From positions 248,001-312,000 of the forward strand of contig CAVOTH010000004.1 in the NCBI GenBank assembly GCA_963699085.1: a stretch of 64,000 nucleotides of DNA. The letters run 5' to 3'. The stretch is from Bog-756 sp963699085 (GTDB lineage Bacteria > Actinomycetota > Acidimicrobiia > Acidimicrobiales > RAAP-2). Shown here one piece after another: positions 16,925-25,799 of this stretch (its first letter is position 1; each line of letters begins with the position of its first letter). The position numbers and the translations under genes were made by a program. The notes beneath the pieces are model-generated. The model saw only the letters and a list, made by a program, of their open reading frames with translations, ran no database searches and was not told where the DNA came from.

Positions 16925-18097
16925 TCATCTGGTGTCCCAGGTGGCCCTGATGTGTCGGCACGAACGGAGTATTCCGCCAGTGGGTTCGGATGCATCGACC
17001 AGTTGGAGATTCGGGAGTCGCGAGGTGAGAACCTGGAGCGCCACGGTCATCTGCCGTCGGGCCAGATGTGAGCCGGGGCAGAACTTCGAGCCGAACCCAA
17101 ACGTGAGTGTCTCCCGCAGATCGCGGTCTGGATCGAATCGATCCGGGACCGGGAACACCTCGGGGTCACGGTTCGCACCCGCGATTGCGCACAGGACGAT
17201 CGAACCGGCCGGGAGATCGGTCCCGTCGATGACGGCCGCATTGGCGACGAGCCTCGGCAGCACCGACACGGGGGGTTCGTAGCGCAATGACTCCAGGACG
17301 AGTCGCTCGCACATCTCCGGCCCCTCGCCTGCACGCTCCACCAGTTCGGGGCGCGAGAGCACGTGGTACAAGAGGCTGCTCAGGCCGTCCGAGGTAGTGG
17401 CGGCGCCCACGACATAGAGCAGTCGAATGTGGTTGATGATCTCGTCATCAGTCATTCGACTGCCTTCGTGTTCGTGCTCGAGCAGGTGGGACAGCACATC
17501 GTCGCCGGGCCGGCGCCGCCTCTGCTCGAGGATGGGTGCCAGGAACTCGAAGACTTCTTGCTTGGCCCGGGCCGCTCCGCTGGGATCGACCGGATGGGAC
17601 AGCAGTGCTGCCGTCCAGGCCCGCTGGCGGTCTTCGCTTCCGATCGGCAGTCCTAGCCGTCGGGAGATCGCCATGAGAGGCAGCACCGACGAGTACGCCC
17701 TGACCAGGTCAGCTTCGCCCTGGCCCATGAAACCGTCGATGATCTCGTGGGCCAGAGGGACCAGTTCGTCGTCGACCCATCGGGTGACGAGCCGCGACCG
17801 GAAAGCCGGAGTGGCCAGTCGACGGAACTGATCGTGTTCGGCTCCGTCCATCGAGATGAAGGTCGGGCCGACCGCCGGCTCGACCATGAACTGATAGGTC
17901 GCGCCGCCGGGGAATCGCTCGTTGTCGGCGAAGAACGCCTTGAGGGCGGCGAAGCGGGCGATGACCCGGGCCGGGATCCCGAGCAGACTCGCTTCAGGAA
18001 TCCCCGAAGACGTGCGCGCCTCAGCCAGGAGCCGGTGCAGCTCCTCGCCCGGAACCGGATCGGCGACCAGATCTACCGAAAGCCGCGCCGACGTCAT
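16925..18097 (-). CDS. Cytochrome P450
   Basis: A third P450 (390 residues), distant from the other two. It has an unusual I-helix GAATTSD in place of AGxxT-T, an ExxR region in ESLRYEPP, and the heme loop FGFGSKFCPGSHLARRQ with Cys340. Substrate unknown. The ATG at 18097 has no visible ribosome binding site, so a leaderless transcript is possible. It shares its upstream region (18098-18240) with a divergent exported protein gene. No redox partner gene is adjacent. Confidence 0.9.
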   Translation of the reverse strand: MTSARLSVDLVADPVPGEELHRLLAEARTSSGIPEASLLGIPARVIARFAALKAFFADNERFPGGATYQFMVEPAVGPTFISMDGAEHDQFRRLATPAFRSRLVTRWVDDELVPLAHEIIDGFMGQGEADLVRAYSSVLPLMAISRRLGLPIGSEDRQRAWTAALLSHPVDPSGAARAKQEVFEFLAPILEQRRRRPGDDVLSHLLEHEHEGSRMTDDEIINHIRLLYVVGAATTSDGLSSLLYHVLSRPELVERAGEGPEMCERLVLESLRYEPPVSVLPRLVANAAVIDGTDLPAGSIVLCAIAGANRDPEVFPVPDRFDPDRDLRETLTFGFGSKFCPGSHLARRQMTVALQVLTSRLPNLQLVDASEPTGGILRSCRHIRATWDTR

Positions 18098-18240
18098 CGG
18101 TCAAGCGTAGAAGACCGTGGATCCACCATGGTGAGGCCCGCCGGCGCTTTCTGGTCACGGGCGGATTCTCATGGCAAAACCGTCTGGACTACGTTGAGAC
18201 AGGTGGTCGTCCTGCTTCAGGATCGATCGAAGGGGTAGCG

Positions 18241-19053
18241 GTGAACAGATTTCGGTTACTGGCGGGTGTGACTCTTTTCCTGATTGGCGTGGTGGCCGGC
18301 GCGGCTCCGGTGGGGGCCACACCGTTGCGAAGTATCCCGACCGGGACCACGGGAGCCGATGTGTCGTGGCCGCAGTGCAACGGGGACACCCTCGGCAGTC
18401 AGCCGTCAGGCGCGTCGTTCGGCATCGTCGGGGTCAACGACGGACTGGCGGGAACGGAGAACCCCTGTCTGTCTGCGGAGCTGGGCTGGGAAGACAGCCT
18501 TACCTACCATGCACCGGTGCAGGTGTACGTGAACACCGCTGACCCGGGCAACGGCGTGGCTGACTGGCCGACACAGAATCCGGCAGGTTCAGCGAATCCC
18601 TACGGATCATGCACCGATGTCACCCGAAGCGGTCATCTCGTCGGCGCAAACAGTCGGGCCTGCGCATGGGACTACGGCTACAACAAGGCGATACAGGATC
18701 TCGGGTGGGTTTCGTCATCGTCGACGGACCACTGGTGGCTGGATGTGGAGATCGACAACACCTGGCAGCACAAGAAGCTGTTGGGCTTGAACGAGGCTGA
18801 CCTCGACGGAATGGTCGCCGCGCTCCCGGTCCATACCGTCGGCGTGTACTCGACAAGCGACCAGTGGGGCAAAATCGTCGGCGGCTCACTCGATTCTCAT
18901 TCGCATGCACTTGGCGCCTTGCCGGAGTGGATTCCCAGCGGGGCGATCAGCCCCGGCGCCGGTGACTGCACCTCGCTCCCGGCATTCACCACCGGTGCCG
19001 TAAAATTCGTGCAGTACACAACAAGCTTCAACTACGACATCGCCTGTACCTGA
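18241..19053 (+). CDS. Exported glycoside-hydrolase-25-like (lysozyme-fold) protein
   Basis: A 270-residue secreted protein. The signal peptide is residues 1 to about 27 (hydrophobic core LLAGVTLFLIGVVAGAA, then PVGATPL). The mature part opens with GADVSWPQCNG and contains FGIVGVNDGLAGTENPC, VYVNTADPG, DHWWLDVEIDNTW and VHTVGVYSTSDQWGKI. This layout resembles DUF1906/GH25-like TIM barrels that act on peptidoglycan. DVEID would be the catalytic acidic strand, but I cannot confirm activity. Several cysteines suggest disulfides. The GTG start has GAAGGGG 5 bases upstream. Confidence 0.72.
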   Translation: MNRFRLLAGVTLFLIGVVAGAAPVGATPLRSIPTGTTGADVSWPQCNGDTLGSQPSGASFGIVGVNDGLAGTENPCLSAELGWEDSLTYHAPVQVYVNTADPGNGVADWPTQNPAGSANPYGSCTDVTRSGHLVGANSRACAWDYGYNKAIQDLGWVSSSSTDHWWLDVEIDNTWQHKKLLGLNEADLDGMVAALPVHTVGVYSTSDQWGKIVGGSLDSHSHALGALPEWIPSGAISPGAGDCTSLPAFTTGAVKFVQYTTSFNYDIACT

Positions 19054-19106
19054 GGAGCAACCGACTGAGCTCACAGCGCTTGCCCCTCCTCGTTTGCGAC
19101 GCGCCT

Positions 19107-19874
19107 TCAGCCCTTGGGTCTACGCAACTTGTCGAGACTGGCCCTCGTCGTGTCCTGCTGCCACTGCGCCAGAACCTGCCGGTCGAGGGCGCGGGCTCCC
19201 TCGTCGGTGACCGACAGGGCATGTCTGCGAGTGGTGGCTTTGGCCAGGGCGTAAGCAGCTGGGTCGAGTGCGGCCAGCTTGCCGGCAAGCGCCATCGCCT
19301 CGTCGACGAGCTCACCGGCGGGTAGGACCCGGTGGGCCAGGCCACGCCGGCAGGCCTCCTCGCCGTCGAGCAGCGCGGCGTCGAGCATCAGTTGTTCGGC
19401 ATCGGGGCCACACGCATGCCGGAGTAGTTCGACGGCGAAGACGGGGAAGGACACCCCCACCTTGAGCTCGGTGGCCCCGATCCGGGCGCCTTCCACGATC
19501 AGGCGCTTGTCACAGGCGCAGGCCAGGATGCAGCCGCCGGCAATGGCCGGGCCGTTGATGGCCGCCACCGTCGGCTTGGGAAATTGGAACAGGCGGACCA
19601 ACGCAGTGTTGAGCGCCGCCAGCAACACCTCGGTCCGCTCCTCTTCGTTGTCCAGGACCTCGCCTACATTGAGACCGGCCGAGAAGATGGCCCCTTGGCC
19701 GGTCACCACCAGCGCCCGCACCTCGGCATCCCGCTCGCACTCTTCGACGTACGAGACGATCTCCACCAACGTATCCACGTCCAGCGCGTTCACCTTGTCA
19801 CTGGCCAGGATCAGAACGGCAATGCCGTCAGTCTGACCGACTTCGATCTTCGTGAACTGCCTGGTGTCTGTCAT
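19107..19874 (-). CDS. Enoyl-CoA hydratase/isomerase family protein
   Basis: A crotonase-fold protein of 255 residues. It has the CoA-binding region GQGAIFSAGLNVGEV, the oxyanion-hole strand INGPAIAGGCILACACD, and IGATELKVGVSFP carrying a Glu near the usual catalytic position. Hydratase or isomerase activity on an unsaturated acyl-CoA is likely; the exact reaction is open. ATG 19874 is chosen because GAAAGG lies 6 bases upstream and the fold begins there. Last gene of a minus-strand run from 25531 down to here. Confidence 0.87.
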   Translation of the reverse strand: MTDTRQFTKIEVGQTDGIAVLILASDKVNALDVDTLVEIVSYVEECERDAEVRALVVTGQGAIFSAGLNVGEVLDNEEERTEVLLAALNTALVRLFQFPKPTVAAINGPAIAGGCILACACDKRLIVEGARIGATELKVGVSFPVFAVELLRHACGPDAEQLMLDAALLDGEEACRRGLAHRVLPAGELVDEAMALAGKLAALDPAAYALAKATTRRHALSVTDEGARALDRQVLAQWQQDTTRASLDKLRRPKG

Positions 19875-19962
19875 GGTGAACCTTTCGTAGTCGGTCGCTG
19901 CACATACTGATCTCGAGGCGCTGTCGGGTGGGGCTTGCGGTCGCCGTGTCCGGAGCGTCAAG

Positions 19963-20406
19963 CTACCCGACACCCGCCGGTGCCGAGGACGGCGGGCCGC
20001 CGGTATCGGTGGTGATGAGACGATCGGAGAAGCGCCATCGACCATCGACCTTGGCGAAGCGGTCAACGTACTGTCCCGAGATGACCGCCTCTGATGGATG
20101 GTCGCTGTGGGCCGCCACGACACCCCAGTGGCTCCGGGCCGAGGCAGACGAAGAATCCGGCGCCACCGTCACAACCACGTCGGTGAGGAGGTGCCGAGTG
20201 CCTGCCGTTTCAGCAGCGGCCATCAACTGTTCGTATACCGGTCGCACCTCCGCTGCTCCGCGCCGGACTAGGTCGCTCCGGTCCGAATGCCAGGTGGCGT
20301 CCTCGAAGAGCTCCGTGACGGCGTCGATGTCACCTGCGTCGAGCAGGATCGCGTACCGATGGATGAGGGCGGTGATCTCCGCCTCATCCGATATTGCGTC
20401 CCTCAC
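19963..20406 (-). CDS. SnoaL-like/NTF2-fold protein
   Basis: A 147-residue cone-shaped NTF2-fold protein (ITALIHRYAILLDAGDIDAVTELF, later GQYVDRFAKVDGRWRFSDR). Such proteins act as dehydratases, isomerases or small hydrolases on polyketide- or steroid-like molecules, or simply bind them. The WHSDRSD segment and the two internal histidines could be catalytic but cannot be assigned. It starts with GTG 12 bases after the amidohydrolase gene and belongs to the same operon. Confidence 0.8.
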   Translation of the reverse strand: MRDAISDEAEITALIHRYAILLDAGDIDAVTELFEDATWHSDRSDLVRRGAAEVRPVYEQLMAAAETAGTRHLLTDVVVTVAPDSSSASARSHWGVVAAHSDHPSEAVISGQYVDRFAKVDGRWRFSDRLITTDTGGPPSSAPAGVG

Positions 20407-20418
20407 CGTGACCCGGAC

Positions 20419-21510
20419 TCAGCCGGCATCGCCGAACCGGTAGAGCGCCTTGCAGTTGAGGGCGGTGATCTTCCGGCGGTCCCCGAGGGACAGTGTGCCC
20501 AAGGTCTCCTCGATGGCTTTGCGCGATTCGGGGAAGGTGCTATCGGTATGGGGATAGTCCGACGCCCACATGCAGGAGTCGGCACCCAGATAGGGGATGA
20601 ACTGGTCGGCCAGCGTCTCCTCCTCGAAGGTGGCGATCACCTGGCGGTGGAACAGTTCGGACGGCGGGATGGAAGGCGCGTAGTCGATCTGGTCCCGGAG
20701 GTTCTCCCACTCCATGTCCATGCGGGAGAGGAAGTAGGGGAGCCAGCCGACTCCGGACTCGGCCAGGACCAGCCTGAATCCGGGATGTCGCTCGAGCGCC
20801 CCCGAAAAGATCATGATGGCGAGCATCTCGTCGAGCTGCAGCGGCAGCACGGTGGCGAAGGCGGCGGACTTCCAGGAACCCATCTGATAGCTGAGCCGCC
20901 CCGACGGGCCGCCTTTGATGTGGAAGCTGAGCGGCAGCCCGGTGGCATCGGCCGCCGCCCACAGCCGGTCCCACGCCGGATCGCCGGCGTCGAAATCGAA
21001 GGCATCGATGAGTGCGCCCCGGTGGCCGCGGGCGGCACAGCGCTCGAGTTCCGCCACCGCTGCCTCGGGGGCGTGACTGGGCAGGAACGGGAGAGCGCAC
21101 AGCCGGTCCGGGGCGGCGGCGTTGAACTCCTCGACGGCCCAGTCGTTCCACGCCGCGTAGCAAAGGTCCTGCAGGTCGGGCTCGGGGATCGAGAGCGTGA
21201 GCGGAACAGGGCCGTAGATCACCGATGCCCAAACACCGTCCCGATCCATGTCCTCGAGCCGTAGCTTGGTGGTGCTGGCCCGGAAGCCGTCGTCCTCGAG
21301 CCCGGCTCGACCGATGGCACTCAAGTTGGCCAGCGCCTTCCCACTGGTGCCCAGCACCCGGTCGCCGCAGACCCACGTCGCCTGGCCGTCGCGGTCAACC
21401 ACCTTGGGGGCCCGTTCGGCCACGCCTCGGGGAACCCGTGACTGCCACAGGTCGACCGGTACGGCCCGCAGGTCGAGATGGTCGTCACACGAGTAGATCA
21501 TGTCGTCCAT
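20419..21510 (-). CDS. Amidohydrolase-2 family hydrolase
   Basis: A TIM-barrel metal hydrolase of 363 residues. The opening is YSCDDHLDLRAVP, with DDH in place of HxH. Later landmarks are LSFHIKGGPSG, LAESGVGWLPYFLSRMD and the C-terminal WASDYPHTDSTFPES. This is the same sub-type as the genes at 58056-59255 and 61879-63075 (SDYPHADSTWP there). AAGGAG lies upstream of the ATG. It follows the Baeyer-Villiger-type monooxygenase by 21 bases. A hydrolytic step on the ester or lactone product is a reasonable guess, not proven. Confidence 0.87.
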   Translation of the reverse strand: MDDMIYSCDDHLDLRAVPVDLWQSRVPRGVAERAPKVVDRDGQATWVCGDRVLGTSGKALANLSAIGRAGLEDDGFRASTTKLRLEDMDRDGVWASVIYGPVPLTLSIPEPDLQDLCYAAWNDWAVEEFNAAAPDRLCALPFLPSHAPEAAVAELERCAARGHRGALIDAFDFDAGDPAWDRLWAAADATGLPLSFHIKGGPSGRLSYQMGSWKSAAFATVLPLQLDEMLAIMIFSGALERHPGFRLVLAESGVGWLPYFLSRMDMEWENLRDQIDYAPSIPPSELFHRQVIATFEEETLADQFIPYLGADSCMWASDYPHTDSTFPESRKAIEETLGTLSLGDRRKITALNCKALYRFGDAG

Positions 21511-21531
21511 GGGTTGTCTCCTTCTTCTCGG

Positions 21532-23037
21532 TCACGTGATCGGTCGTCGTCGGCTGGTCTCGGATATACGACCGAGCAGTTTGGTGAGTACCCGGTACAC
21601 CATGTTTCCGGTCGGCCACTGGGTCACCACCCGCCCGGAGCTCGACGTGAAGTAGTTGCGGGTGAGCATCCACGACGTCCCCGACATCCTCGATTGCAAC
21701 CAGCGGTTCCACAGGGCATCGAACTGCGGTCGGACCTCGATGGCGGTCGCCCGCTCGCGACGCAGGCGCTTGACCGCCCGCACCGCGTACTCAGCCTGTG
21801 ACTCGAGCATCGACACCAGTTCACCACCGTTGGTACCGGGCCCGTAGATCAGGAAGAGGTTCGGAAAGTCGGGAACGGTGATGCCGAGGAACGCCTGCGG
21901 TTCGCCGTCCCACTGTTTCTCAAGAGTCCGGCCCCCGTTTCCGACGATCTCCACCCGGCACAGGTAGTCCGCGGCCCTAAAGCCGGTGGCCTGGATGATG
22001 ACGTCCACCGGATGCTCGATCCCGGCCGAGTCGACGATGCCGGTGGGGGTCACCCGGGTCACCGCCCGGGGGACCAGTTCCACGTTCGGCTCCTTGAGCG
22101 CGGGGTAGAACGTGGTGGCGAGGATCGGGCGCTTGCCGGGGAAGGGATAGTCCGGAGTGACCGCCTCGCGCAGATCGGGGTGATCGGCGAACTCACGATC
22201 GATGTACGACCGGCAGGTCGCCTCCCGTGCTGCATTGAGCGCGCTGCCCGGGCGGAACATGGCTCCGCCCCAGAGGTTCCGCTCCATTGTCCAGCGCTTG
22301 CTGATGCGGTCGAATCGGCGCCGGACCGGTCGCTCCAGTGACCTCCGCTCTGCGTCGGTGAGGTTGCGTTCGCCCTTGGGCAGGACCCACCCCGGCTGGC
22401 GCTGGAAGACGATGACCTTGCCGGCGACCGGTTGGATGGCGGGCACGACCTGGGCTGCGGTGGAGCCTGTGCCGACCACGGCCACGATCTTGTCGGTCAG
22501 GTCCTGGTCGTGCTCCCATCGGGCGGTGTGGAAGCTCGGACCGTCGAATGCGTCCAGTCCGGGCCAGTCGCGATCGTTGGGCAAGTTGAGGAATCCGACG
22601 GCGCTGATCAGGACATGGCACTCGTCGACTTCGCCGGAATCGAGGAGGACGGACCAGAGATGGAGGTCGTCGTCCCAGCGCGCCGAATGGACGGTGACGC
22701 CCAGTTGGAGGTGAGGCGCCAGCCCGTACTGGGCGACCGTGTCGGCCAGGTAGGCCTGGAGCTCCGCCTGGCCGGCGTGGGTCCGGGACCAGTCGTGGGA
22801 CTTGAAGGAGTACCGGTAGAGGTTCGAGTCCACGTCGACCTCGGCCCCGGGGTAGGTGTTGTCCCACCAGGTGCCACCGACCCCGTGCGACGACTCGTAG
22901 ATCGTGAAGGTCCCGATGCCGGCACGCTTCAGGTTCACTCCGGCCGCTATCCCGCCGAACCCGGCGCCGATGACCACCACCCGGGGCGTGCCCGCGGGCC
23001 CGAACAGCTCCTCGGCGGTAGGACGCGCCGATGACAC
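21532..23037 (-). CDS. Flavin monooxygenase, Baeyer-Villiger type
   Basis: A 501-residue two-dinucleotide-domain flavoprotein. The FAD motif VVVIGAGFGGIAAG is followed by GVGGTWWDNTYPGAEVD, the second nucleotide site is VAVVGTGSTAAQ, and between them lies FDGPSFHTARWE, which fits the FxGxxxHxxxW fingerprint of Baeyer-Villiger monooxygenases. It should insert oxygen next to a ketone, making an ester or lactone. The start is taken as the GTG at 23037, directly after the stop of the alcohol dehydrogenase; its ribosome site is unclear. Together the two suggest an alcohol to ketone to ester sequence. Confidence 0.88.
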   Translation of the reverse strand: MSSARPTAEELFGPAGTPRVVVIGAGFGGIAAGVNLKRAGIGTFTIYESSHGVGGTWWDNTYPGAEVDVDSNLYRYSFKSHDWSRTHAGQAELQAYLADTVAQYGLAPHLQLGVTVHSARWDDDLHLWSVLLDSGEVDECHVLISAVGFLNLPNDRDWPGLDAFDGPSFHTARWEHDQDLTDKIVAVVGTGSTAAQVVPAIQPVAGKVIVFQRQPGWVLPKGERNLTDAERRSLERPVRRRFDRISKRWTMERNLWGGAMFRPGSALNAAREATCRSYIDREFADHPDLREAVTPDYPFPGKRPILATTFYPALKEPNVELVPRAVTRVTPTGIVDSAGIEHPVDVIIQATGFRAADYLCRVEIVGNGGRTLEKQWDGEPQAFLGITVPDFPNLFLIYGPGTNGGELVSMLESQAEYAVRAVKRLRRERATAIEVRPQFDALWNRWLQSRMSGTSWMLTRNYFTSSSGRVVTQWPTGNMVYRVLTKLLGRISETSRRRPIT

Positions 23038-23039
23038 TC

Positions 23040-24186
23040 CTAGTCGAAGACGACGACGCCGCGGATGTTGACCCCGTCGAGCATGTCCTGGTACCCCTGG
23101 TTGATCTGGTCGAGCGGGTAGGTGCGGGTGACCAGTTCGTCCAGCTTGATCCGCCCGGCCTGATAGAGCGCCAACAGGTTGGGGATGTCGAACCGCGGGT
23201 TGGCGGCACCGAAGACGACTCCTCGTACCTCCTTCTGCCACATGGCCAGTTCGAAGAGGTTGATGCTGCTCTCCGCCTGCAACTGGGGGGCGACCCCGGT
23301 GACCACGCAGGTGCCGTTCTTGCCGGTGAGGGCGAGGGCGGGACCCATCAGGTCGCCGTACATCACACTCGGTACGAGGATCACGGCGTCGGCCAGTTGG
23401 CCCCGGGTCAACTCGATGACGAGAGGGAGCGCCTCCTCCATGGACCCGGCGGTGTGGGTGGCGCCGAAGTCGAGGGCCGACTTCTGCTTGAACTCGACCG
23501 GATCGACGGCGACGACGTACTTGGCGCCGGCCATGTGGGCGCCCTGGACGGCATTCATGCCAACCCCGCCCGACACCGACGACGACCACCACGTCCCCCT
23601 GCGCGACCTCGGCCCGATACACGGCTGAGCCCCAGCCGGTGGTCACACCGCACGACACGAGGGCGACGATCGGCAGGGGGTACTCCTGGCCCACCTTGAC
23701 CAGAGACGCCTCGTGGACGACGCCGTACTCGGAGAAGGTGCCGAGCTTGGACATCACATTGAGCGGCTTCCCGTCGTAGTGGTAGCGGGGCGTCCCGTCG
23801 GAGATCTGACCGGGGGAGAAGGTCTCGGCCCCGAGGTCGCAGAGGTTGGTGTGCCCGGTGATGCACATCTTGCACCGACCGCAGATGGGGAAGAAGCTGG
23901 CGGCCACGTGGTCGCCGGGCTCGAGCCCGGCGACGCCCGGGCCGACCGCCTCGACGACCCCGGCTCCTTCGTGGCCGCCGACGAGCGGGAACAGCCGTGG
24001 ATCGGGCCCCGCGGCTGCGTCCCTCGGTGCTCCGATGTCGTTGGTCCGGAGGTGCTGATCGGAGTGGCACAGGCCGGCGGCCACCCACTTGACCAGCACC
24101 TCGTGATCCTTGGGCGGGTCGATGTCGATCTCCAGGATGTCCCAGTCCTGCTCCCGGCCCCACAGCACAGCCGCTTGCGATTTCAT
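23040..24186 (-). pseudogene. Zinc alcohol dehydrogenase (NDMA-dependent type), one-base frameshift
   Basis: ATG 24186 has AAGGAG 9 bases upstream. The first part is a zinc-dependent medium-chain dehydrogenase: CHSDQH and GHEGAG for the catalytic zinc, CGRCKMCITGHTNLC for the structural zinc, and VSCGVTTGWGSA. At about 23568-23571 the nucleotide-binding loop VVVVVGVGGVGMNAVQGA is split by one extra G/C base; the rest (GAKYVVAVDPVEFKQ to NIRGVVVFD) follows in another frame. Removing the base gives 381 residues, normal for NDMA-dependent/class III-like enzymes. Sequencing error or recent inactivation are both possible. It oxidises alcohols in the family. Confidence 0.85.
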
Positions 24187-24227
24187 CGTCTCGAACTCCT
24201 TGTATCGATACTCGGCCGGGATTGCCC

Positions 24228-25531
24228 CTACGAGCTGGATGCCGTGTCGGTGTGCGGTAGGTCCGTCCCGCAGGTCGGTGTGGGGGAGATCAGGTTGAAG
24301 TCCGGACTTCTCCGCCTGCATGATCCACGCGCAGGTCTGGGGTGGGTTCTTCCCGAAGTTGGTGGAGTAGTCGAGCGTCACCGGCAACAGGCCGTCGGCG
24401 TTGTAGGAGGTCACACCGCGCAGCTTGGAGATGACCCCGGCCCGGGTGGGGTTGGGCCCGTCCAACAAGAGGCCCTTGATCATCAGGTCGGCCCCGGCCC
24501 ACGCCTCGTACTGGCCGAAGGTGGGGAACTGGGTGGAGGTGAACCCGGCGTACTTCTTCATGGCCGCCTGCATCTGCTCGGTCCCGGCGTTGGGAAACGA
24601 GAACGGTCGGAACAGGGCCATGAAGTAGTCGCCCTGGAGGGTGTTCCACACCGGGGAGCCGATGGTGTCGGGCTCGTAGCCGGTGGCGAACAGCACCGCC
24701 TTCAACTTGACCCCGGCCTGTTCCAGTGCGGTGGCCAGGGCGTAGTTGGAGTTGTTGTCCAAGGCCGGCACCATGGCGTTGATGTTCTTCTGCTTGGCCA
24801 CCAGGGCGGCCGAGGTGAAGTCCACGCCGCCGAAGGGGACGGTGGTGTCCAACACCCCGACCTTGCCCCCGGCGTGCTCGAAGGACTGGGCCGTGCCGAT
24901 GGCGGCCCGGCTGGAGGACGGTGAGATGGAGTAGCCGTAGGCGCCCAGGGTGGTCCCGCCGTGGGCCTTCAAGAAGTCGCCGATCTGGGTGTTGACCGGA
25001 TAGCTCGGGTTCACGCTGCCGTTGTCGGAGGCGAACATGTTGGTATAGGGCTGGGTGCCCCACTCGGGACCGTCGTCATAGGACCCGGTCACCGGCACCC
25101 CGGCCTGTTGGGGGTACTTGGCGGCCAGGAAGAACAACGGCGACTGGGACACGATGCCGAAGGCGTTGGCGTCGGCCGTCTGGACGGCGGTGGCGATCTC
25201 GGACGGGTTGGTCTGGTCGTCGATGATCTCGCCCACCAGCTTGTGGCCGTCGATACCGCCTTCGGCGTTCTGCATGTCGATCCGGGCGGTGAACCCGGAC
25301 GGGGACGAGCCGTCCTGGGAGGCACCCTCGCCGGTCAGGGAGGAGATGTAGGCGATGGTGATGGGCGAGCCGGTCGGCTGCATGGGTCCCGGTCGTGCCG
25401 GCCGTCGTCGGTGGCGATGTCGATCCGGTGGTGGCCGAAGACGAGCTCCCGCTCGAACACCCGGCGGCCAGCAGCGGCAACGCCACGATGGCGGCCAGGA
25501 GCACCCCGGTCTTGGTCCGGCTTGCGATCAT
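24228..25531 (-). pseudogene. ABC-transporter substrate-binding lipoprotein (leucine/amide family), two frameshifts
   Basis: The start is a lipoprotein signal peptide (TKTGVLLAAIVALPLLAAGC, lipid-anchored Cys25) followed by a Ser/Thr linker. At about 25383-25390 one extra base shifts the frame into the mature domain, QPTGSPITIAYISSLTGEGA, a periplasmic-binding type 1 fold (GGKVGVLDTTVPFGGVDFTS, SPVWNTLQGDYF). A second extra base near 24300 moves into the frame ending TCGTDLPHTDTASSS. Removing both gives 433 residues, as in this family. The class binds amino acids, amides, urea or aromatic acids for import. No permease or ATPase gene is present, so it is an orphan here. Confidence 0.82.
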
Positions 25532-25799
25532 TCTTCCTCCCTAGTGACTACGGAACACGCCGGGCAGACGATTCAGCATCGGTGCAACCCGGCGCACGGA
25601 AGCGTGTAGGTCGGACGGATCGGACGGCCGGGCCCCCTGCCTGCTGCACCGCTTCTCCAGGTACTCCAACCACGTTCCCCTGAATCGCTACTCCCCTTCT
25701 CCCTTGCGGGTGCGAGTCACTCTAGCCATACCGGCGGTCGGACGCTGGATCGATCCGGCCGTCCGTATCGGGCGGATCCGACGGGAGATTCGTGCGGTC

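Noticed and set aside
23560..23580. Programmed ribosomal frameshift in the alcohol dehydrogenase
   Set aside because: No slippery heptamer or downstream structure is visible, and orthologous enzymes are made from one frame.
21532..25383. A 1283-codon open frame that would be a binding-protein/dehydrogenase/monooxygenase fusion
   Set aside because: It is produced by frameshifts. The dehydrogenase has its own ATG with a ribosome site and its C-terminal half in another frame; the monooxygenase begins directly after the true dehydrogenase stop.
25532..25799. A small gene in the 268-base gap upstream of the lipoprotein
   Set aside because: Open frames there overlap the end of the hydratase gene on the other strand and have no ribosome site or recognisable sequence.
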